From: Planctomycetota bacterium
GTDB taxonomy: Bacteria; Planctomycetota; SBBH01; JACQRN01
Direction: 5' to 3'
NCBI GenBank assembly: GCA_016206515.1
Contig: JACQRN010000186.1
Span: 1 to 5,583 of the forward strand
Length of the DNA: 5,583 nucleotides
The notes under the pieces were generated by a model. The model had not been told where the DNA came from and did no database searches. It worked only from the letters and a program-made list of their open reading frames with translations. Numbering within the stretch: the first letter of the stretch is position 1; each line of letters begins with the position of its first letter. Both the position numbers and the translations under genes were made by a program. Below are positions 1 to 5,089 of this stretch, piece after piece.

Positions 1-56
1 GCGCCGTCCCCCCCGTCGCCGGCGGACACTTGCAGGACGGCTTCGTCGATGAACAT
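1..56 (-). CDS. obg: Obg/CgtA ribosome-associated GTPase, N-terminal fragment
   Basis: Read on the minus strand from the ATG at 56-54, the first 18 codons give MFIDEAVLQVSAGDGGDG, then the window ends. This matches the start of the Obg family, whose glycine-rich Obg fold opens with M-(K)-F-[VI]-D-E-A, a short beta strand and A-G-D-G-G-[ND]-G before the C-V-S-F-R-R-E-K stretch. Obg is an essential cytoplasmic GTPase that binds the 50S subunit and acts in late ribosome assembly and stress control. Only the N-terminus is visible; the G domain lies outside. No Shine-Dalgarno sequence is well spaced: AAGG directly abuts the ATG. A TACACT hexamer 7 nt upstream suggests a leaderless start. The gene is divergent from the small membrane protein to its right. 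The fragment is short, so the call rests on one motif, but that motif is highly characteristic. Confidence 0.8.
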   Translation of the reverse strand, partial: MFIDEAVLQVSAGDGGDG

Positions 57-63
57 CCTTCGT

Positions 64-69
64 AGTGTA
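64..69 (-). promoter_or_regulatory. Candidate -10 element for obg (TACACT)
   Basis: On the minus strand TACACT (69 to 64) fits the TANNNT form of a sigma-70-type -10 box and is followed by 7 nt and then the obg ATG. That spacing would put the transcription start at or next to the start codon, giving a leaderless or near-leaderless mRNA. The same arrangement occurs at the two divergent starts near 2060-2083. No convincing -35 box is visible. Inference only. Confidence 0.4.
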
Positions 70-159
70 GGACACGAGGGGCCCCGCAGGGACAACGTAG
101 CCAGGGAAGACACACTCCTCCGATCCCTGGAACTCCGTGCCACGATCTCCGGTCCCCGA

Positions 160-741
160 ATGATGGATACTACGGCGAGCACGAACCGTCTTGCGGTCGC
201 CCTCCTTGTCGTGATTGTTGTCGGCGGAGCAGCCGTGTGGTGGTGGGTCTATCCGCAGATGCGCATCGCGGCGATCATCGCCGATACGCGAGAACAGATC
301 GCTCGTGGGGACCTCCACGAGGATTTCGCACTCGTGAACTATGCGGTCAACGACAAGAGATTGGCGTCCATTGCGGAAGGGGAGATCGAGACCTTGCTCT
401 TGTCAGGAGACCCGATCGACTACGCAACCGCTCTTGATGTGTCCTTCTGCAGGCATCACTTCAGCGGGCCCTTCATCAAGCACCACAGGCAATTCATTCG
501 AGACAGTGTCCGACACCTGGAGTGCGAGCACGCCATCATGCCTGGTTTGCGTGTATGTGATAATGCACTCAGGATGCTCACTCGCTATTTGAAGCGCACT
601 TGGGGTGATGTGGATCCGGATGAGGAACTCGCGCGATTGACAGACGACCCCATAGAGCGCGAAGCAGCGCTGGGCCAGTGGCGATCCTTCCTGGTGGAAT
701 TGGAAGCACGATTGGGTGCGGAGAGCGAGAGTGGTCAATGA
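160..741 (+). CDS. Small membrane-anchored protein of unknown function
   Basis: I do not recognise the family. Tandem ATG codons at 160 and 163 give 193 or 192 aa; numbering here is from 163. A short polar N-terminus is followed by one strongly hydrophobic segment (about residues 10-29, ending in Trp26-27-28), then a soluble domain, probably outside the cytoplasm or membrane-tethered. The soluble part looks helical and holds a cluster of His and Cys: C96, H98, H99, H107, H108, H118, C121, H123, C132. The C-terminus is acidic and charged. The frame stays open back to an ATG at 49, but that start overlaps the obg coding start and adds an Arg-rich stretch ahead of the membrane segment, so the later start is preferred. 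No clear ribosome binding site precedes 160. Its codons end in A or T far more often than in neighbouring genes. It is convergent with icd. Confidence 0.55.
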   Translation: MMDTTASTNRLAVALLVVIVVGGAAVWWWVYPQMRIAAIIADTREQIARGDLHEDFALVNYAVNDKRLASIAEGEIETLLLSGDPIDYATALDVSFCRHHFSGPFIKHHRQFIRDSVRHLECEHAIMPGLRVCDNALRMLTRYLKRTWGDVDPDEELARLTDDPIEREAALGQWRSFLVELEARLGAESESGQ

Positions 742-746
742 TTGCG

Positions 747-967
747 CGAGCGACCCTCCCCGGGGCCCGCCCGTAGGCGCGTCAGGCGCGCAGGCCGGAT
801 CGCCGGGAGCTCGCTAGGAGCGCAGGCCCCCACTCCCGATGGATCTCTCCCCAGCCCCCGAATTTCAGCCGGGTTGAATATGCATGGGCCGGAGCGACGA
901 CGCGAGCGACCTGGCGATCCGAGCCGAGCACCGGCGCCGTAGGGCGGGCCCCGGGGAGGGACGCCCG
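747..967. repeat. Long imperfect inverted repeat filling a convergent gap
   Basis: Positions 754-772 (CCCTCCCCGGGGCCCGCCC) and 942-960 are perfect reverse complements over 19 bp. Allowing mismatches, 747-780 pairs with 934-967 at 29 of 34 positions, with a 3x3 internal loop of GTA against GTA. Further in, 796-804 pairs with 913-921 (9 bp) and 825-829 with 886-890 (5 bp), all close to the same centre near 857. The structure starts 5 nt after the stop of the upstream gene and ends 7 nt before the icd stop codon, so it occupies nearly the whole convergent gap. It could be a bidirectional transcription terminator or barrier, or a relic of a small non-autonomous element. No T-tract follows either arm and no target-site duplication is visible. 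The rest of the gap holds no credible gene. Confidence 0.75.
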
Positions 968-974
968 ACGGGGA

Positions 975-2060
975 TCAGCCCCGAGCCATCGCCCGACAGA
1001 TCGCCTCCCCCATCTCGCGGGTTCCCACGGCGGTGGGGTCGTCGCGGTTCTCCTTCAGGTCGTAGGTGACGTGCTTTCCCTCACGGATCACCTTGGCGAC
1101 GGCGCTGTCGAGGCGGTCGGCGGCCTTCTCCTCGCCGATGTGGCGCAGCATCAGGACGCCAGATAAGATCACGGCGCACGGGTTCACCTTGTTCTGGCCG
1201 GCGTACTTCGGGGCGCTCCCGTGGGTCGCCTCGAAGATCGCGCCGCGCTCGCCGATGTTCGCGCCGGGGGCGACCCCCAGGCCGCCGATCAGCCCCGCGC
1301 ACAGGTCGGAGAGGATGTCGCCGTAGAGGTTCGGCAGGACGATCACGTCGTACAGCTCGGGCTTCTGCACGAGCTGCATGCACATGTTGTCGACGATGCG
1401 GTCCTCGAACTCGATGTCCGGGTACGACTTCGCGACCGCCCGGGCGACCTCCAGATACAAGCCGTCGGTGAACTTCATGATGTTCGCCTTGTGGACCGCG
1501 GTCACCTTCTTCCGCTTGTTCTTGCGCGCGTACTCGAAGGCGCACCGGACGATCCTCTCGCTCCCCTCCGGGGAGATCGGCTTGATCGAGATCCCCGAGG
1601 ACGGGCGGATCTTCTTCCCCGACTCCTTCTGGGAAACCTCGATGATCTTCCGGGCGCCATCGCTCCCCGCCTGGAACTCGACACCCATATAGAGGTCCTC
1701 GGTGTTCTCCCGAACGACGACCAGGTCGATGTTCTTGTACCGGCTGCGGACCCCCTCGTAGGAGCGGCACGGCCGGATGCAGGCGTACAGGTCGAACTGC
1801 TGGCGCAAGGCGACGTTCACGCTGCGGAATCCGGTCCCGACCGGGGTCGTGATCGGCGCCTTCAGGGCGAGCCCCGTCCTCTCGATGGAGCGGAGCAGCT
1901 CGTCCGGGAGCGGGGTCCCCTTCACCTTCATGATGTCGACCCCGGCCTCCTGGACGTCCCAGTTGATCTTCACGCCGGTCGCGTCGATGCAACGCCGGGA
2001 GACCTCGGCGAGCTCCGGCCCCGTCCCGTCCCCCCGGATCAGCGTCACGCTTCGGGTCAT
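975..2060 (-). CDS. icd: Isocitrate dehydrogenase (isocitrate/isopropylmalate dehydrogenase family)
   Basis: A 361-aa beta-decarboxylating dehydrogenase that oxidises isocitrate to 2-oxoglutarate in the cytoplasmic TCA cycle. It opens with the family signature VTLIRGDGTGPE (5-16). The substrate set of isocitrate-specific members is complete: S80, N82 and R86 in S-V-N-V-A-L-R, R96, R117 and Y124 in R-E-N-T-E-D-L-Y, K191, and metal ligands D224, D248 and D252 in the N-L-Y-G-D-I-L-S-D block. The serine at 80 argues against isopropylmalate or tartrate as substrate. The coenzyme loop reads HGSAPKYAG (280-288). Lys285 and Tyr286 correspond to the NADP-selecting pair of E. coli Icd, and Tyr333 to its Tyr391, but Glu337 sits where E. 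coli has Arg395, so NAD versus NADP is open. Length is normal for the shorter bacterial/NAD-IDH-like group. The ATG at 2060 fits the start of the domain exactly. It diverges from the acyl-CoA operon across 22 bp. Confidence 0.94.
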   Translation of the reverse strand: MTRSVTLIRGDGTGPELAEVSRRCIDATGVKINWDVQEAGVDIMKVKGTPLPDELLRSIERTGLALKAPITTPVGTGFRSVNVALRQQFDLYACIRPCRSYEGVRSRYKNIDLVVVRENTEDLYMGVEFQAGSDGARKIIEVSQKESGKKIRPSSGISIKPISPEGSERIVRCAFEYARKNKRKKVTAVHKANIMKFTDGLYLEVARAVAKSYPDIEFEDRIVDNMCMQLVQKPELYDVIVLPNLYGDILSDLCAGLIGGLGVAPGANIGERGAIFEATHGSAPKYAGQNKVNPCAVILSGVLMLRHIGEEKAADRLDSAVAKVIREGKHVTYDLKENRDDPTAVGTREMGEAICRAMARG

Positions 2061-2068
2061 ATCGCAAG

Positions 2069-2074
2069 AGTATA
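2069..2074 (-). promoter_or_regulatory. Candidate -10 element for icd (TATACT)
   Basis: Minus-strand TATACT (2074 to 2069) lies 8 nt before the icd ATG at 2060, so transcription would start at or within two bases of the start codon. No Shine-Dalgarno sequence exists upstream of the ATG, which fits a leaderless mRNA. It overlaps the plus-strand -10 box of the divergent thiolase gene by four bases. Any -35 contact would lie inside the thiolase coding region and no good match is visible there. Confidence 0.6.
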
Positions 2075-2076
2075 AT
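2071..2076 (+). promoter_or_regulatory. Candidate -10 element for the thiolase operon (TATAAT)
   Basis: A perfect consensus TATAAT, rare in such GC-rich sequence, is followed by 6 nt and then the GTG start of the thiolase at 2083. This places the predicted transcription start on the GTG, so the operon would begin as a leaderless mRNA; no Shine-Dalgarno sequence is present. The -35 region falls within icd codons and has no strong TTGACA-like match, so an activator, an extended contact or a sigma factor tolerant of a weak -35 may be involved. Confidence 0.65.
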
Positions 2077-2082
2077 CCGGTC

Positions 2083-3276
2083 GTGGCGGATACAAACGAG
2101 GCGGTTCTCGTCGCTTGGGGGCGCACCCCGGTCGGGCGGTTCCTCGGGGCGCTCTCGGACCTCGCGGCGCCGGACCTCGCCGCGTCTCTCGTGCGGCACC
2201 TGGTCTCCGTCCTCGACCTGAAACCGGAGGAGGTCGACGAGGTGATCCTCGGCACGGTCGTACAGGCGGGGCAGGGGCAGAACCCCGCGCGGCAGGCCGC
2301 TCTGCGCGGGGGGCTCCCCCCCACCGTCAGCGCCTTTACCGTGAACAAGGTGTGCGGGAGCGGCCTGAAGGCGGTCCATCTCGCCGCGCAGACGGTCCGG
2401 CTCGGCGAGGCGCGCGTCGTGCTGGCCGGGGGGATGGAGTCGATGAGCCAGGCGCCGTTCCTCCTGCAGGGGGTGCGGCGCGGACAGAAACTGGGGCACG
2501 GGCAGATGAAGGATGCCTTGGTGCACGACGGCCTCTGGTGCGCCTTCGAGGACTGGCACATGGGGAGCGCGGCGGACCACACCGCGCGGACGTTCGACAT
2601 CACGCGCGAGGCGCAGGACCGGTTCGCCGCGGAGAGCCACCGCCGCGCCGTGGCCGCGCGGGAGAGCGGCGTGTTCAAGGACGAGATCGTTCCCGTGAAC
2701 GCGGCCCGGGCCGGGAAGCCGCCTCAGATCGTCTACAAGGACGAGGGGCCGCGCGCGGATGTCTCCCCGGAGTCCCTCGCGCGTCTCTCCCCCGCCTTCG
2801 GGAAGGACGGCACGGTCACCGCGGGGAACGCCTCGCAGCTGTCGGACGGCGCCGCCCTCGTGGCCGTCTGCGATGAGGCGACGGCGCGCAAGCGCGGCTG
2901 GCCGATCCGCGCGCGGATCCGGTCCGTCGCGGTCGCGGGCGTCCCGCCGAAGGAGATCTTCCGTGCGCCGGTGCCGGCCGTCCGGCTGGTGCTGGAGCGC
3001 GCCGGGTGGAGCCTCGATCAGGTCGATGCCCTGGAACTGAACGAGGCGTTCTCGGCGCAGGTCCTCGCCAACCACAAGGAGCTGGGATGGAACCCCGAGC
3101 GCGCCAACCAGCGCGGCGGGGCGGTCGCGCTCGGCCACCCGATCGGGGCGAGCGGCGCGCGCGTCCTGGTGACGCTCGGCCGGATCCTCGAGGACACGAA
3201 AGGAAGGCGCGGGCTCGCCGGCGCCTGCCTTGGCGGCGGAAACGCCATCATGATGGCGATTGAGAGGGACGCATGA
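2083..3276 (+). CDS. Thiolase (acetyl-CoA acetyltransferase type)
   Basis: A 397-aa thiolase, the usual length for the family. It condenses two acetyl-CoA to acetoacetyl-CoA or cleaves 3-ketoacyl-CoA in the reverse direction. All catalytic parts are present: acyl-accepting Cys91 in V-C-G-S-G, the G-G-M-E-S-M-S loop, the K-D-G-T-V-T-A-G-N-A-S stretch, Asn320 in N-E-A-F, His352 in G-H-P-I-G-A-S-G-A-R, and the proton-relay Cys382 in C-L-G-G-G. The start is GTG 2083: the predicted protein then begins just before the conserved first beta strand, and a TATAAT box lies 6 nt upstream. The frame is also open upstream, but only as a shadow of icd. It is the first gene of a four-gene run, and its stop overlaps the next start (ATGA). 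Pairing with a 3-hydroxybutyryl-CoA dehydrogenase favours a C4 (acetoacetyl-CoA) substrate, but a broader 3-ketoacyl-CoA thiolase cannot be excluded. Confidence 0.94.
   Translation: MADTNEAVLVAWGRTPVGRFLGALSDLAAPDLAASLVRHLVSVLDLKPEEVDEVILGTVVQAGQGQNPARQAALRGGLPPTVSAFTVNKVCGSGLKAVHLAAQTVRLGEARVVLAGGMESMSQAPFLLQGVRRGQKLGHGQMKDALVHDGLWCAFEDWHMGSAADHTARTFDITREAQDRFAAESHRRAVAARESGVFKDEIVPVNAARAGKPPQIVYKDEGPRADVSPESLARLSPAFGKDGTVTAGNASQLSDGAALVAVCDEATARKRGWPIRARIRSVAVAGVPPKEIFRAPVPAVRLVLERAGWSLDQVDALELNEAFSAQVLANHKELGWNPERANQRGGAVALGHPIGASGARVLVTLGRILEDTKGRRGLAGACLGGGNAIMMAIERDA
3262..3268 (+). promoter_or_regulatory. Ribosome binding site of the hydroxyacyl-CoA dehydrogenase gene
   Basis: GAGAGGG lies inside the last thiolase codons, with its GAGG core 5 nt before the ATG at 3273. 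This supports that start and shows that downstream genes of the operon use Shine-Dalgarno initiation, in contrast with the leaderless first gene. Confidence 0.55.
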
Positions 3277-4130
3277 CGCTGGCACCCGGGAAGGTCGCCG
3301 TCATCGGCGCAGGGCAGATGGGCGCCGGGATCGCCCAGGTCTTTGCGCAGGCGGGGCACGAGGCCGCGGTCGTCGACGTCGCGCCCGCGCAACTCCAGAA
3401 GGCGCGCTCTGGGATCGCCGCGTCGATCGAGAAGCTCTCGGCCAAGGGGAAGCTCGCCGAGCCGCCCGCGCAGGTGCTCGGCCGCCTGCGCTTCGAGGAG
3501 TCGCTGGAGGCGTGCCGTTCCTCGCAGGTCGTCATCGAGGCCGCCCCGGAGTCGGAGCCGCTGAAGCGGGACCTCTTCGCGCGGCTCGCGAAGATCGTCC
3601 CGGCCGACGCCCTCGTCGCCTCCAACACCTCGTCGATCTCGATCACGCGCCTGGGCGCCGCCTTCGGGGACGCCCCGCGTTTCCTCGGGATCCATTTCAT
3701 GAACCCGGTCCCGCTCATGGCTCTGGTCGAAGTCATCGCGGGCCTGGCGACCTCGGAGGCGACCGTACAGAGGGCGCTCTCCCTCGTCCGGGAGCTCGGC
3801 AAGACGCCGGTGCTGGTGCGCGACGCGCCCGGGTTCGTCGCCAACCGCGTCCTGATGCCGATGATCAACGAGGCGGTCGGCGCGCTCGCCGAGGGGGTCT
3901 CGGATGCGGCGGGGATCGACACGATCATGAAGCTCGGTTGCGGCCACCCGATGGGCCCCTTGGCGCTCGCCGACCTGATCGGCCTCGACACCTGCCTGTC
4001 GATCCTGGAGGTCCTGCACAAGGAGATCGGGGACCCCCGCTACCGGCCCCACCCCCTGCTGCGCAGGATGATCGATGCGGGCCGGCTCGGACGGAAGACG
4101 GGCCAGGGGTTCTTCCCGTACGGCGCATGA
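3273..4130 (+). CDS. 3-hydroxybutyryl-CoA dehydrogenase
   Basis: A 285-aa 3-hydroxyacyl-CoA dehydrogenase of the stand-alone Hbd/PaaH type, interconverting acetoacetyl-CoA and (S)-3-hydroxybutyryl-CoA. The N-terminal Rossmann fold shows VAVIGAGQMGAGIA (8-21), and Asp35 at the end of the second strand points to NAD(H). The active site is intact: Ser/Thr motif S-N-T-S-S (117-121), catalytic His141 in G-I-H-F-M-N-P-V-P-L-M, Glu153 in L-V-E-V-I, and Asn191 in A-P-G-F-V-A-N-R. The C-terminal helical dimerisation domain contains G-H-P-M-G-P-L-A-L-A-D and ends in the family's usual K-T-G-Q-G-F-F-P-Y. Length is typical. It overlaps the thiolase stop and the meaB start, each by ATGA, implying translational coupling. 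Chain-length preference cannot be read from the sequence. Confidence 0.93.
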   Translation: MTLAPGKVAVIGAGQMGAGIAQVFAQAGHEAAVVDVAPAQLQKARSGIAASIEKLSAKGKLAEPPAQVLGRLRFEESLEACRSSQVVIEAAPESEPLKRDLFARLAKIVPADALVASNTSSISITRLGAAFGDAPRFLGIHFMNPVPLMALVEVIAGLATSEATVQRALSLVRELGKTPVLVRDAPGFVANRVLMPMINEAVGALAEGVSDAAGIDTIMKLGCGHPMGPLALADLIGLDTCLSILEVLHKEIGDPRYRPHPLLRRMIDAGRLGRKTGQGFFPYGA

Positions 4131-5089
4131 GCGATCCGGAAGACCTCGCCGCGCTGCGCTCGGGCGACCCGCGCGCGATCGGACGGACGCTCACCCTCGT
4201 CGAGAACGATCCGACCGCCGCCGAGCCGCTTCTCGAGGCGCTCGCTGGCGCCGGGGCGGACGCCCCCCGCATCGGGATCACGGGGCCGCCGGGGGCCGGA
4301 AAGAGCACGCTGGTCGCCTCACTCCTGCGGCTCGACCTGGAGGCGAGCGGCGCGCCGGGCGTCGTCGCCGTCGACCCGTCGAGCGAGCAGACCGGTGGCG
4401 CGGTCCTCGGCGACCGGGTGCGCCTGCGCGGGGACGAGGACGCCGGGCGTGCCTTTTTCCGGTCGGTCGCGACCCGCGGCAGCCGCGGGGGGCTGGCGCG
4501 GACCTGCGCGGATCTCCTTCGCATCCTGGCCGCCGCCGGGAAGCGCCCCCTCTATCTGGAGACGGTCGGCGTCGGGCAGAGCGAGTTGGAGATCGCGGAG
4601 CTGGTCGACACCGTCGTCCTGGTGCTCGTCCCCGAGTCCGGGGACTTCATCCAGACCCTGAAGGCGGGCGTCCTCGAGGTCGCGGACATCGTCGTCGTGA
4701 ACAAGGCGGACCGCGAGGGGGCCCAGGCGCTCGCCGAGGAGATCGCCGACACCCTCCACCGCTCGGCGCGGCTCGATCCGGACTGGGATGTCCCCGTCCT
4801 TCTCGCCTCCGCCCGCACCGGGGACGGCGTGACCGCGTTGCGCGATGCCCTGGGGCGCCACGCGTCCCACCTGCGCTCCGGGGGTGGCCTGGCGCGCCGC
4901 CGCGCCGCGCAGGTCGGGAAGGAACTCCGCCGTCGCCTGCGGGGGCGACTCGAGGACTGGCTGGACCGCGACCCCTCCATCCATCAATCTGTGGAGGCCG
5001 AGGCGCGCGAGGTTGCCGCAGGCCGCCGGACGCCGACCGGCGCCGCGCGGCGGCTCTGGGACGCGCTGAAGGCGGCCGCATGGCGATAG
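4127..5089 (+). CDS. meaB: MeaB/ArgK-type G-protein chaperone of a B12-dependent mutase
   Basis: A 320-aa SIMIBI-class P-loop GTPase of the MeaB/MMAA family, which gates cofactor loading and protects adenosylcobalamin-dependent acyl-CoA mutases. Visible motifs: Walker A G-P-P-G-A-G-K-S-T (53-61), Mg/switch motif V-D-P-S-S (82-86) followed by T-G-G and L-G-D-R, the family signature E-T-V-G-V-G-Q-S-E (145-153), base-specificity N-K-A-D (192-195) and S-A-R (228-230). An N-terminal helical part contains the common T-L-V-E-N element (23-27), and an Arg-rich C-terminal helical region (about 255-320) corresponds to the dimerisation arm. The ATG at 4127 overlaps the preceding stop and lacks a close Shine-Dalgarno sequence, so reinitiation is likely. 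Its 3' end overlaps the mutase gene by 10 nt, which identifies its client. The old lysine/arginine transport ATPase (ArgK) label is unlikely here. Confidence 0.93.
   Translation: MSDPEDLAALRSGDPRAIGRTLTLVENDPTAAEPLLEALAGAGADAPRIGITGPPGAGKSTLVASLLRLDLEASGAPGVVAVDPSSEQTGGAVLGDRVRLRGDEDAGRAFFRSVATRGSRGGLARTCADLLRILAAAGKRPLYLETVGVGQSELEIAELVDTVVLVLVPESGDFIQTLKAGVLEVADIVVVNKADREGAQALAEEIADTLHRSARLDPDWDVPVLLASARTGDGVTALRDALGRHASHLRSGGGLARRRAAQVGKELRRRLRGRLEDWLDRDPSIHQSVEAEAREVAAGRRTPTGAARRLWDALKAAAWR
5068..5072 (+). promoter_or_regulatory. Ribosome binding site of the mutase gene
   Basis: GAAGG lies within the end of meaB, 7 nt before the ATG at 5080. It decides the mutase start, since the frame then begins with a short polar leader before conserved mutase sequence. 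Confidence 0.55.

Noticed and set aside
8..14. Run of seven C (G on the obg strand) as a phase-variation tract
   Set aside because: It encodes the conserved Asp-Gly-Gly-Asp of an essential gene and is short; ordinary for GC-rich codons.
49..159. Extended N-terminus of the small membrane protein from the ATG at 49
   Set aside because: It overlaps the obg start on the other strand, puts an Arg-rich stretch before the membrane segment, and the only candidate ribosome binding site (AGGA, 34-37) lies inside obg codons.
745..911. 11-bp direct repeat CGCGAGCGACC at 745-755 and 901-911 as a target-site duplication
   Set aside because: The second copy lies inside the palindrome, not at its outer edge, so it does not bracket an inserted unit.
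742..942. 66-aa frame just after the orphan gene
   Set aside because: It begins at a TTG, is Arg/Pro-rich and lies within the palindrome; there is no ribosome binding site and no coding signal.
742..974. Canonical Rho-independent terminator
   Set aside because: Strong GC stems exist but no run of T follows either arm, so only a general inverted repeat is claimed.
975..2678. 567-aa minus-strand frame that would extend icd upstream
   Set aside because: Residues before the ATG at 2060 are antisense to the thiolase and lack family resemblance; the conserved dehydrogenase fold starts right after that ATG.
1081..3285. 734-aa minus-strand open frame across icd and the thiolase
   Set aside because: An Arg/Pro/Gly/Ala-rich shadow caused by high GC and few stop codons; it conflicts with two genes whose catalytic residues are intact.
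3260..4126. Upstream in-frame extension of meaB giving a 609-aa fusion-like protein
   Set aside because: The upstream part is the shifted frame of the hydroxyacyl-CoA dehydrogenase and is low-complexity; MeaB starts naturally at 4127.
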